Source of the DNA: Spirochaetota bacterium
GTDB lineage: Bacteria; Spirochaetota; Brevinematia; Brevinematales; Brevinemataceae
NCBI GenBank assembly: GCA_030154445.1
Contig: JAGUQW010000007.1
Span: 1-64,000 of the forward strand
DNA: 64,000 bases
Direction of reading: 5' to 3'
Shown: one piece after another, positions 1-8,438 of the stretch
Numbering within the stretch: position 1 is the stretch's first letter
How the letters are laid out: each line of letters begins with the position of its first letter
The notes under the pieces: generated by a model
Databases searched by the model: none
The model's input: only the letters and a program-made list of their open reading frames with translations
What the model was told of the DNA's origin: nothing
Program-made: the position numbers and the translations under genes

Positions 1-77
1 CTAACTCTTCTAGATCGTCTTCAACTTCTTCTTCTATCACTAACTCTTCTAGATCGTCTTCAACTTCTTCTTCTATA
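1..77. repeat. 39-bp in-frame tandem repeat
   Basis: Positions 1-39 and 40-77 are the same 39-bp unit, identical as far as read, and the array may continue outside the window. On the minus strand each unit encodes 13 residues, EEEVEDDLEELVI. The length is a multiple of three, so copy number can change without breaking the frame. Confidence 0.9.
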
Positions 78-1027
78 TATCCAAATTTTGAAGCTTTATT
101 TATTAGAGAATCAGCTGTAGTAATATCATAATTATTACATTGCTCAATATCTTGTATTAATTGAGTAATTTTATTACTATAATCTTGATTATCTTCAGAT
201 TTCATTGGTTCTTCTAATTTATATAATTGTCTAATAAAGTATAACGCTAATATAAATAGAAATATAAGAAAAATAATAATAAAAGGAGGGAGATAAAATC
301 TATCTCCTATATAATAAATCACACGATTTCCATTAGGAATATCAAATATAGATCCATTTTTCTTTGGTAAACTATTTTGAAATGAACCATATTTAATAGC
401 TAAGGTAGATGCTAATTCAATATTAATATTTTGAGTATCAGCTAATATTAATATTGGTGGATTATCTTCTATTATTCTTACATAATAATAAGGAATATTT
501 AAATTTTTAAATAATATTGATGATGTAAATTCTACAATAATATAGCCTGTACTATCGTTAAGATATGGATTTCGATATTGTGTTATACCTATAAAAGTAT
601 CTCTATCTAAGAAAAAGAATTGAATATTATTTACTGTATTATTACTCCATTTCATAATTGTTGAAGAAATATTTTTATTAATTTCAGAAATATTTGTAGA
701 AGTATAAATTACAATACCTTTGTCATCTGTTATTCTAACAGCTCTAACACCTGTAGCCATATAATTAGGAAAATCATCTATATCAAGTTGTTTTTTAGTA
801 AAAACTTCTGCCATAAAAGAAAATTTTGAAAACTCTAAAATATTTTCCTTTAAAGGTGCTAAATTATTTTGTAAAAGTTGTTGTTGTTTAATTATTTTTT
901 GATCATAAAATTTTTGACGAGCGAACGCTATTAAACCAGTTTGTTGAGTTAATATTATAATACTAAAAATAAATAATAGAAGACATACAACAGTACTAAT
1001 CCCAAAAAATAACTTCCTTTTAAACAT
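1..1027 (-). CDS. Membrane protein with two transmembrane segments and acidic repeat tail (partial)
   Basis: Reading back from an ATG at 1025-1027, preceded by an AGGAG-type ribosome site, the frame stays open to the window edge (342 codons), so the C-terminus is missing. A membrane segment lies at about residues 5-27, then about 215 residues likely outside the cytoplasm, then a second segment at about 245-266. The middle part (for example VRITDDKGIVIYTSTN) looks like a Cache/PAS-type sensor fold, which is inference. After the second helix the chain becomes very acidic and carries at least two exact copies of a 13-residue unit rich in Glu and Asp. No enzymatic domain is visible before the edge. 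A receptor or an envelope protein with an acidic cytoplasmic tail are both possible; I do not recognise the family. An intrinsic terminator separates it from the PFOR gene upstream of it. Confidence 0.75.
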   Translation of the reverse strand, partial: MFKRKLFFGISTVVCLLLFIFSIIILTQQTGLIAFARQKFYDQKIIKQQQLLQNNLAPLKENILEFSKFSFMAEVFTKKQLDIDDFPNYMATGVRAVRITDDKGIVIYTSTNISEINKNISSTIMKWSNNTVNNIQFFFLDRDTFIGITQYRNPYLNDSTGYIIVEFTSSILFKNLNIPYYYVRIIEDNPPILILADTQNINIELASTLAIKYGSFQNSLPKKNGSIFDIPNGNRVIYYIGDRFYLPPFIIIFLIFLFILALYFIRQLYKLEEPMKSEDNQDYSNKITQLIQDIEQCNNYDITTADSLINKASKFGYIEEEVEDDLEELVIEEEVEDDLEEL

Positions 1028-1110
1028 TTTGTCTCCTAATTTATAAAAATAAAAACTAATAATATTATAACTCAAAAATATAAAACAATCTAGTTTTTTT
1101 ATATAATATT

Positions 1111-1147
1111 AAAAAAACCTTCTAAGCTATACTTAGAAGGTTTTTTT
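1111..1147. terminator. Bidirectional intrinsic terminator
   Basis: A perfect 16-bp inverted repeat (1111-1126 with 1132-1147, 5-base loop) has a 7-A run on one side and a 7-T run on the other. It sits 11 bp after the PFOR stop codon and ends the PFOR transcript on the minus strand. Confidence 0.9.
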
Positions 1148-1158
1148 GTTAGATAAAA

Positions 1159-4100
1159 TTAATTAGAATTATCTGAATAATCCATATTTGCTAAACGTTT
1201 GTAATGTTTGTACATATTTTTAGCTTGTTTTTCAGCTTGTTCAAAAAGAATTTTAGCACGTTCAGGGAATGATCGTCCTAAAGCATTAAAACGAATTTCA
1301 TGTCCAATAAATTGTTGGAATAGTTCGAAATTAGGTTCTTTAGAATCAAGAACAAAAGGATTCTTACCTGCTAAAGTAAGTTCAGGATTATATCTCCATA
1401 AATGGTAATAACCTGAATCCACTGCCAATTTCTCTTCAGATTGAGCATTCGTCAATCCACCTTTTAATCCCCAAGCAATACATGGTGAATACGCAATAAT
1501 TAAAGATGGTCCTGGATAGGCTTCAGCCTCTTGCATTACTTTAAGAGCATGAGCTTTATTAGAACCCATAGCAATTTGAGCAACATATATATGACCATAG
1601 GTAGTCATCATTAAACCAAGATTCTTTTTACCTGTTGATTTACCAGCATGAGCAAAAAGTGCTTGAGCACCTAAAGATGTTGCTTTGGATGATTGTCCAC
1701 CAGTATTAGAATAGACTTCTGTATCTAAAACTAAAACATTGATATTTTCATGAGAAGCTAATACATGATCTAATCCACCAAATCCAATATCATAAGCCCA
1801 ACCATCACCACCAAATAACCAAGTAGAAGGCTTGATGAAATAATCTTGTAAATCCTTAATTTTTTCAGCAAGAGGAGAATTTTCTGTTTTTAAAGATTCT
1901 ACAATTCTATTATTTAGATCTCTTGATAAATCGGCATCATCTTTATGATCTAACCATTCTTGTAATGGAGCAATATTATTTAATACTTTTTCATTAATTG
2001 CTTGTGTAACAATTTTTTCTAATCTAACTCTTAAGACTTGACGAGCTTGATGCATTCCATAACCAAATTCAGCATTATCTTCAAATAATGAATTTGCCCA
2101 AGATGGTCCATTCCCTTCTTTATTAGGGGTATATGGTGTTGAAGGGGTTGAGCCACCATAGATAGAAGTACAACCTGTTGTATTAGCGATCATCATACGA
2201 TCACCAAATAGTTGTGTTACTAATTTAATATACGGTGTTTCGCCACAACCAGGACAAGCTGCATGGAATTCAAATAGAGGTTGTTCAAACTGAACAGCTT
2301 TAGCATTTTTCTTACCAAATGGATTTTTAGGTTTACAGTTAGCAAATAACCAATCATAATTAAGTTGTTCTTCTTTTTGTGTTGCAATATCTTCCATAGC
2401 AAGAGCTTTTTTACCACCTTTACCAGGACAAATATCGACACAAGCAGAACAACCCGTACAATCTGCAACAGAAATAGAGATTTTATATTGTAAATCTGTT
2501 GCACCTGTTGTAGGCAATGTTGCCATATTAGGCATGGAAGCAACTTCTCCACTATCAATTAAGAAAGGACGAATAACAGCATGGGGACATACAAATGCAC
2601 ATTGATTACATTGAATACAATTATCTTCAATCCATTCAGGAACAATATCAGAAATATAACGCTTTTCATACTGTGTAGTACCAGAAATCATTGTTCCATC
2701 GATACTTATTCCGATAAAAGCACTTACAGGAAGTGAATTTCCTTCTAATTGATTGACAGGGACTGCAATATCCCTTACAAAAGCTGGAGCATCTTGATTA
2801 ATTGATAATTCAAAATCACCTTCAACAGATTTCCATTCTGATTTGATTGGTACTTGTTGTAATTTTTCTGCACCACTATCAATAGCTTTATAATTCATTT
2901 CTACAACAGCATCGCCTTTGCGTCCATAAGATTTTTTAGCTTTTGCTTTCATTAATTCAACAGCTTTTTCATAAGGAATAATATTTGAAAGTTTAAAGAA
3001 TGCTGCTTGTAAAATAGTATTTGATTGACGCATACCAATTTCTCTAGCTAATGTATTTGCATTAATGATATAAAAATTAATATCATTTTCAGCCATATAA
3101 CGCTTCATATAATTAGGTAATTTTTCTTGAGCTTCTTCTATAGTCCATGAAGTATTAAGTAAGAAAGTACCACCTTTACGAAGACCTTTGAGCATATTAT
3201 ATTTATAAACATAAGACGGTAAAGAACAACTTACAAAATGAGGGTTTTGTACAAGATAAGGTAATTCAATTAAAGATTTACCAAATCTTAAATGAGAGAT
3301 GGTAAAACCACCACTTTTTTTAGAATCATAATCAAAATAAGCTTGAATATTAAGATCGGTACTATCACCGATAATACCGATAGAATTTTTATTTGCTCCT
3401 ACAGTACCATCAGAACCAATACCATAAAATTTACATTCTTTGATATCTTGTGCAACAATATCAATTTCATCTGTAGCTGGCAAAGATTTGAATGTTACAT
3501 CATCCACAATACCTACAGTAAAATCATTTTTTGGTTCACTAATCGCAATATTTTTAAATACAGCAACTATTTGACCAGGCGTTACATCTTTTGAAGAAAG
3601 TCCATAACGACCTCCAACAATAATTGGTGCATTTTTTGCACCAGAATATGCTTCACATATATCTAAATACAATGGCTCTCCAGCTGATCCTAATTCTTTA
3701 CAACGATCAAGAACAGCAATAGCTTTTACTGTTTTAGGTATAGATGCAAGAATATGTTTTGTTGGGAAAGGTCTATACAAATGTAACGCTACTACCCCTA
3801 CTTTCTCACCTTTGTCATTGAGTACTTTTGCTGTAGTTGCTGCTATTTTAGCAGCTGATCCCATAAGTACTACTACTCTTTCTGCATTTTCATCACCAAA
3901 ATACTCAACAACAGATAATTTTCTACCTGTAACTTTAGAAACTTGATCCATTGTTTCTTGAACAGAATCTACAAGATTATCATAATAAGGATTTCTAGCT
4001 TCAAAAGCTTGGAAATAAATATCAGGAGTTTGAGCAGTACCACGAGTAACAGGTTTGTTACAACTTAATGCTCTATCACGAAATTCTTGTACTTTTTTTA

Positions 4101-4689
4101 AATCTACTAATTTTACATAATCTTCATTTTCTAAAACATTAATCTTTTGGATTTCATGAGATGTTCTATACCCTTCAAAGAAATGAACAAAAGGAACACG
4201 AGATTTAACAGTCATTACATGTGCTACGATAGCATAATCATGAGCTTCTTGAACACTATTTGACGCAAGCATTGCCCAACCAGTTTGACGACAAGCCATT
4301 ACATCACTATGATCTCCATAAATTGATAAAGCATGTGTTGCTACAGTTCTTGCTGATACATGAAAAACGACTGGTAATAATTCCCCAGCCATTTTGTACA
4401 TATTAGGAATCATCAATAATAATCCTTGAGAAGCTGTAAATGTTACTGCTAAAGCACCACCTTGTAATGCTCCATGAACAGCACCCGCAGCTCCTGCTTC
4501 AGATTGTAATTGAGAAACTTTCATAGTATCCCCAAAAATATTTTCTTTACCTTGAACTGACCAAATATCACAAGATTCAGCCATTGGTGAAGAAGGTGAT
4601 ATAGGAAAAATTCCTGCAAATTCACTAAACGAATAAGCAACATGAGCAGCAGCTCCGTTCCCATCCATTGTCATCATTTTAGTAGCCAT
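1159..4689 (-). CDS. nifJ: Pyruvate:ferredoxin (flavodoxin) oxidoreductase
   Basis: Single-chain PFOR (1176 aa, normal length) that oxidises pyruvate with CoA to acetyl-CoA and CO2 and passes electrons to ferredoxin or flavodoxin: the central pyruvate step of an anaerobe. The N-terminus, including FPISPSSPMAE, matches the family's pyruvate/TPP domain I. Two 4Fe-4S motifs follow, CIQCNQCAFVCP at about residue 690 and CTGCSACVDICPGK at about 742. The C-terminal TPP domain carries CPGCGETPY at about 811 and the GDGWAYDIGFGGLDH stretch. The start is set by GGAGG 8 bases before the ATG and by agreement with homologues. It stands alone with its own terminator. All cofactor-binding cysteines that I can see are present. 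Confidence 0.97.
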   Translation of the reverse strand: MATKMMTMDGNGAAAHVAYSFSEFAGIFPISPSSPMAESCDIWSVQGKENIFGDTMKVSQLQSEAGAAGAVHGALQGGALAVTFTASQGLLLMIPNMYKMAGELLPVVFHVSARTVATHALSIYGDHSDVMACRQTGWAMLASNSVQEAHDYAIVAHVMTVKSRVPFVHFFEGYRTSHEIQKINVLENEDYVKLVDLKKVQEFRDRALSCNKPVTRGTAQTPDIYFQAFEARNPYYDNLVDSVQETMDQVSKVTGRKLSVVEYFGDENAERVVVLMGSAAKIAATTAKVLNDKGEKVGVVALHLYRPFPTKHILASIPKTVKAIAVLDRCKELGSAGEPLYLDICEAYSGAKNAPIIVGGRYGLSSKDVTPGQIVAVFKNIAISEPKNDFTVGIVDDVTFKSLPATDEIDIVAQDIKECKFYGIGSDGTVGANKNSIGIIGDSTDLNIQAYFDYDSKKSGGFTISHLRFGKSLIELPYLVQNPHFVSCSLPSYVYKYNMLKGLRKGGTFLLNTSWTIEEAQEKLPNYMKRYMAENDINFYIINANTLAREIGMRQSNTILQAAFFKLSNIIPYEKAVELMKAKAKKSYGRKGDAVVEMNYKAIDSGAEKLQQVPIKSEWKSVEGDFELSINQDAPAFVRDIAVPVNQLEGNSLPVSAFIGISIDGTMISGTTQYEKRYISDIVPEWIEDNCIQCNQCAFVCPHAVIRPFLIDSGEVASMPNMATLPTTGATDLQYKISISVADCTGCSACVDICPGKGGKKALAMEDIATQKEEQLNYDWLFANCKPKNPFGKKNAKAVQFEQPLFEFHAACPGCGETPYIKLVTQLFGDRMMIANTTGCTSIYGGSTPSTPYTPNKEGNGPSWANSLFEDNAEFGYGMHQARQVLRVRLEKIVTQAINEKVLNNIAPLQEWLDHKDDADLSRDLNNRIVESLKTENSPLAEKIKDLQDYFIKPSTWLFGGDGWAYDIGFGGLDHVLASHENINVLVLDTEVYSNTGGQSSKATSLGAQALFAHAGKSTGKKNLGLMMTTYGHIYVAQIAMGSNKAHALKVMQEAEAYPGPSLIIAYSPCIAWGLKGGLTNAQSEEKLAVDSGYYHLWRYNPELTLAGKNPFVLDSKEPNFELFQQFIGHEIRFNALGRSFPERAKILFEQAEKQAKNMYKHYKRLANMDYSDNSN

Positions 4690-4822
4690 TAATAGCCTCC
4701 AAGATTAATATATATATTTTTTGATTGATATGACTTTATTTATTATGTTATAATAAGCCATCATTATAAGTATAATATAGTAACAATACTTATAAAATTG
4801 AAAAAATTTTGTTTTATAATTA

Positions 4823-5428
4823 TTATTGACCTAAATTTTCTCTTATTCTAAATGCTTCTACAAGACTTTTTTTACCAGTATAATGAATCTGTGTTCCTAC
4901 AGCGATTCCTCGTCCTAAAACAGTAATCTTCACAGATATTTCTTGTAAAAATTCTTTTAAATACATTGTTGTTACATCTGCTTCTGTTGTAGCACCTAAA
5001 GCTATAATAATTTCTTGTATATTTTTTGAGATAATATTTTTTTTCAATTTTTCAAAAGGTAGATCTGAAATAGTAACGCCTTCTAAGGGAGAAATAACTC
5101 CACCTAATACAAAATATCGTCCTTTAAATGCTTTTGATTCTTCAATGTTGATAATATCTATATTTTGTTCAACTAAACATAAAATAGACTCATCTCTCGT
5201 TGTATCTAAACAATATTGACAAATTTTGCCTTGTCCGTTAGAAAAATATCCACATTCTGAACATATTCCAACAATATTGTGTAATTCTATTAATATATTT
5301 CCTAGATCTTTTGCATAATCTATACCATAACCAGAAAACCAAATTGCTAATTTCTCAGCACTCTTTGGTCCTATACTGGGTATTCTCGTTAAAATTTTAG
5401 AAAGTTTTATTATTGATTCAGGTAACAC
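4823..5428 (-). CDS. recR: Recombination mediator RecR
   Basis: RecR (201 aa, normal length) works with RecO/RecF to load RecA at gaps during recombinational repair. The N-terminal helix-hairpin-helix (RIPSIGPKSAEKLAIW) is followed by a four-cysteine zinc motif (CSECGYFSNGQGKICQYC) at about residues 57-74. A Toprim domain begins at CLVEQNIDIINIEE, and the LGGVISPLEG stretch is typical of the family. The start codon is GTG (5426-5428) with GAGGA five bases upstream. It is the third gene of dnaX-ybaB-recR, an order conserved across many bacteria, 17 bp after ybaB. Confidence 0.96.
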   Translation of the reverse strand: MLPESIIKLSKILTRIPSIGPKSAEKLAIWFSGYGIDYAKDLGNILIELHNIVGICSECGYFSNGQGKICQYCLDTTRDESILCLVEQNIDIINIEESKAFKGRYFVLGGVISPLEGVTISDLPFEKLKKNIISKNIQEIIIALGATTEADVTTMYLKEFLQEISVKITVLGRGIAVGTQIHYTGKKSLVEAFRIRENLGQ

Positions 5429-5445
5429 GAAGTCCTCTACTAAAA

Positions 5446-5748
5446 TTATTTTCCTTGAAACATTTGAGCCATTGGAGAATTTTTAAAATTCTTTTTTTGC
5501 CATCCATCTAATTCTTTAGATCCAGCTTTTATAGCTTCTTTAACATATTTAGCAAGATCTTCTTTAGATAGCTTCATTGCTTCATCTGAAAATTCAAGAT
5601 GTTTTAGTGTTTTTTCACCATCAAGTGTTACTTTTACATAATCTTTTTTTGAGGTTGTCTTTATACGAATTTCTTCGAGTTGTTTTTTGTATGAATTCAT
5701 TTCTTCACGCATTTTCATCATGTTTTTGACATTGTCAAAAGGTCCCAT
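5446..5748 (-). CDS. ybaB: YbaB/EbfC nucleoid-associated protein
   Basis: Small DNA-binding protein (100 aa) of the YbaB/EbfC family, which binds DNA as a dimer and is nearly always found between dnaX and recR. An N-terminal helix (NVKNMMKMREEMNSYKKQLE) leads into the compact beta domain (VKVTLDGEKTLKHLEF) and a C-terminal helical part ending in MAQMF. I choose the ATG at 5746-5748 because AAGGAG lies seven bases before it; an in-frame ATG eight codons upstream lacks such a site and would overlap dnaX. The ribosome site overlaps the dnaX stop codon, so translation is probably coupled. Confidence 0.93.
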   Translation of the reverse strand: MGPFDNVKNMMKMREEMNSYKKQLEEIRIKTTSKKDYVKVTLDGEKTLKHLEFSDEAMKLSKEDLAKYVKEAIKAGSKELDGWQKKNFKNSPMAQMFQGK

Positions 5749-5758
5749 ATATAACTCC

Positions 5759-7219
5759 TTATGGTATTTCAAATAAATTTTTAATGGTATCTTCTAAAGA
5801 ATTTTCTGTAGTAATTTCCTTTTGTTGTATAGCTTGTTCTTTACTTTCTAAATTTTCTATATTATTGATAATTGATGTTTCTTCAGGATCAACTTTTTTA
5901 ATAACTTGTTCTATTTGAACAGGATGACTTTTAAGGGTTTGTTTGTGTTCTTCAAATTGAGTACCAAAATTGCCTGCAATTATTTTTTTAGAAGGTGGTG
6001 AGTCTTGTTCTTTTTCAGAAATAGCAGATTCATTAGCTAGTACATATTTTTGAGTTAAAATTTGTTTATTAGAATCTCCACCTCTTCCTAATACTTTAAA
6101 AATTTCAAGGCGTAATTCAGACAACGAAATACGATTTTGATAATCAAACATCTTGAAAAGTGTGCTTTCTATCCAAAAACGCTCTGATGTTTCTTTTCTT
6201 ATATTATCACACAATTCTAAAGATAAATTTAATAATATAAGTACATCTGAATCTTTTAATTTATCGAACACTTCTACTAAAAGATTATATTTTTCTTGAC
6301 TAAGATCTAATAAAGAATGGTTTGGTGGTAATTTTTTCACTAATAATGCTTTTCTTAAGAATTTAGTAAAATTTTCTGCGAAAGACATCCCATCACCAAT
6401 TTCCATAAGATATATATTAGCTTGTTCCAAAACTGTTACGATATCTTGAGTACTAAATGCTTGAATGATTTTCTCAAAATAAATAGTATCAGGTATACCA
6501 AGAATTTCTCGTGTAGCAGTAAGAGTAATATTTCCTTGAGAATACAAAATAACCTGATCTAAAATAGTTTGAGAATCCCGCATAGATCCATCACCAGCAT
6601 TAGCAATTTCTTCCAAAGCTTCTCTTTCGTAGGTATAAGATTCTGTATCCAATATAAAAGCCAATCTTTCCATTAATATTTCTAAAGAAATTCTTTTCAA
6701 TAAATAATGTTGACAGCGTGAACGAATAGTCGGAAGAACTTTGTTTGACTCCGTAGTAGCAAGCATAAAAATTATATGTTTCGGTGGTTCTTCCAAAATT
6801 TTAAGCAAAGCATTAGAGGCTTCTTTGGTAAGCATATGTACTTCATCTATAATAAATATTTTATATTTTAATGATAGAGGAGTGTACATAGCATTATCAC
6901 GAATTTCACGAATTTGTTCAATACCTCTATTTGAAGCACCGTCAATTTCTCTAACATCCAGGGCTTGTCCCAAAGTAATTTCTTTACAAGCAACACATTC
7001 TCCACAAATATTAGGACTATGAATACAATTTAATAATTTTGATAAGATACGAGCTGTACTTGTCTTACCAACTCCTCTAGGGCCCGAAAACAAATAAGCA
7101 TGAGGAACTTTACCACTATTAATAGCATTAGTCAGAGCTTTTGTAACATGTTCCTGCCCAACAACTTGTGAAAAATCCTGTGGTCTCCACTTCCGTGCAG
7201 TCACTTGATAATTAGTCAT
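5759..7219 (-). CDS. dnaX: DNA polymerase III subunit gamma/tau
   Basis: Clamp-loader ATPase (486 aa). Residues 1 to about 215 form the AAA+ core: Walker A GPRGVGKTST at about 46, a zinc-binding set of cysteines (CIHSPNICGECVAC) at about 65-78, Walker B IFIIDEVHML, and the SRC sensor motif (TIRSRCQHY). Domain III follows to about residue 360. The last roughly 110 residues are low-complexity and charged, as in tau tails, but short. A run of seven A (5984-5990, codons about 410-412) lies at the start of that tail; a one-base slip in either direction would hit a stop soon after. First gene of the dnaX-ybaB-recR operon, with a GAGG ribosome site. Confidence 0.96.
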   Translation of the reverse strand: MTNYQVTARKWRPQDFSQVVGQEHVTKALTNAINSGKVPHAYLFSGPRGVGKTSTARILSKLLNCIHSPNICGECVACKEITLGQALDVREIDGASNRGIEQIREIRDNAMYTPLSLKYKIFIIDEVHMLTKEASNALLKILEEPPKHIIFMLATTESNKVLPTIRSRCQHYLLKRISLEILMERLAFILDTESYTYEREALEEIANAGDGSMRDSQTILDQVILYSQGNITLTATREILGIPDTIYFEKIIQAFSTQDIVTVLEQANIYLMEIGDGMSFAENFTKFLRKALLVKKLPPNHSLLDLSQEKYNLLVEVFDKLKDSDVLILLNLSLELCDNIRKETSERFWIESTLFKMFDYQNRISLSELRLEIFKVLGRGGDSNKQILTQKYVLANESAISEKEQDSPPSKKIIAGNFGTQFEEHKQTLKSHPVQIEQVIKKVDPEETSIINNIENLESKEQAIQQKEITTENSLEDTIKNLFEIP

Positions 7220-7446
7220 TTTTGCCTCAATATTATAATATACAATACACCTATATTATAATATTATTTTTCAAAAAAATTCAAGGATTTTTCATTAAAA
7301 TAATAAATACCTACAATTTATAAAAAATTATTCAAAAATTTAATAATAAACACCTATAATTATTTTTTCAATAACTTTATATCTTGTTTCAGATATATAG
7401 AATATTGACAAGATTACACTAATAATTTGTATTTAATAAAATTATA

Positions 7447-7483
7447 AAAAAAACCTTCTTACATATAATTAAGAAGGTTTTTT
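7447..7483. terminator. Intrinsic terminator after the HU gene
   Basis: An inverted repeat built on AACCTTCTTA / TAAGAAGGTT is flanked by an A run and a T run. It lies just beyond the stop of the minus-strand HU gene. Confidence 0.85.
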
Positions 7484-7489
7484 ATAATT

Positions 7490-7774
7490 TTATAAACTTT
7501 TTTTAAGTTTTCCAGAAATAGATGCTTTCACACGTTTTTTTGCAGGAATTTGGATTGGTTCTCTTGTTTTAGGATTATGTCCTGTTCGAGCTTTAGACAT
7601 TTCAACTGATAATGTTGCTAATCCTGTTAATTCTACTGTTGTTCCTTCTTGTAAAGAAGCTACAACTTCAGAAACGAAAACACGCCCTAATTCAGCACCT
7701 TTACTTTTTGGTAAGCCTAATTTAGCCGCAACTGCTTCCCCTATTGCAACGTATGTCACTTTTAATGTACTCAT
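7490..7774 (-). CDS. HU/IHF-family DNA-binding protein
   Basis: Nucleoid protein (94 aa), the usual size for HU. HU dimers bend DNA and compact the chromosome. The helical N-terminal half (VAIGEAVAAKLGLPKSKGAELG) is followed by the beta-arm region RTGHNPKTREPIQIPAKK, a close match to the HU signature including the conserved Asn-Pro at the arm tip, then the basic C-terminal helix. GGAGG precedes the ATG at a good distance. Monocistronic, with its own terminator. HU and IHF cannot be separated from sequence alone, though a single such gene is most often HU. Confidence 0.95.
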   Translation of the reverse strand: MSTLKVTYVAIGEAVAAKLGLPKSKGAELGRVFVSEVVASLQEGTTVELTGLATLSVEMSKARTGHNPKTREPIQIPAKKRVKASISGKLKKSL

Positions 7775-7881
7775 GTAATTCCTCCATATTTTGGTTATCT
7801 TTTTATATTATATATATTAACTTACTTCTAAAAAAAATTCAAGCATTTATAATAAATAAAATAAATAAATTATTATGCAAT

Positions 7882-8409
7882 TTAGTAAATTTGAATTTGA
7901 AACATAAAAAATTTATCAATTGTTTTGAAAAAAGCCAATTTATATAATATAAAAGTACTGCCTATACCATCTTTATACTTGAATTGAAGTGTTCGTATCC
8001 CTAAATCATCTTTATAATAATTCACTAATTCATTATTATAAATATAACCATCACAATATTCTGCACAGGAAATTTTTAAACCTCTTTTTTCTAACCAAAT
8101 CTGTAAAAATTCTATATTTTGAATAACATTATAAAAAATAGTTTTATTATCTAGTATTTCAATAAAATTATTAAATAATTCTATAATTTCATCCAAACTT
8201 ATTGGAAGTAAATTTACTTCACCTACTTCAATAGACACTCCCCCTAAGCTTTTTAACAAAGGATAGGGAGTATCAATCAACAAAAATTCAGCTATATTAC
8301 TATTTATATTTATTTGAGACCATTTATATAATTCACTACCATCATTAAATACATGATGATCGCACAATAAATTTTCTGTCCAAGAAAATTTGGACTTTTT
8401 TTTCTTCAT
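7882..8409 (-). CDS. Hypothetical protein downstream of the cyclase gene
   Basis: I do not recognise this 175-residue protein. It has a basic start (MKKKKSKFSW), no signal peptide or membrane helix, and an acidic, Ile/Leu-rich middle (LPISLDEIIELFNNFIEILD). A longer frame starts 21 codons upstream, but that would overlap the cyclase gene, and the extra residues (Ile/Lys/Asn only) look untranslated. I chose the ATG at 8407-8409, which has a weak AAGAGA ribosome site. It begins 30 bp after the cyclase stop and is probably co-transcribed with it. No catalytic motif is visible. Confidence 0.6.
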   Translation of the reverse strand: MKKKKSKFSWTENLLCDHHVFNDGSELYKWSQININSNIAEFLLIDTPYPLLKSLGGVSIEVGEVNLLPISLDEIIELFNNFIEILDNKTIFYNVIQNIEFLQIWLEKRGLKISCAEYCDGYIYNNELVNYYKDDLGIRTLQFKYKDGIGSTFILYKLAFFKTIDKFFMFQIQIY

Positions 8410-8438
8410 AATAATTCTCTTTATAATAATTTTATTAA

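Noticed and set aside
3292-3594. Plus-strand open frame inside the PFOR gene
   Set aside because: Lies wholly inside a certain gene, has no ribosome site and codes a low-complexity Ile/Asn/Phe-rich product: a shadow frame.
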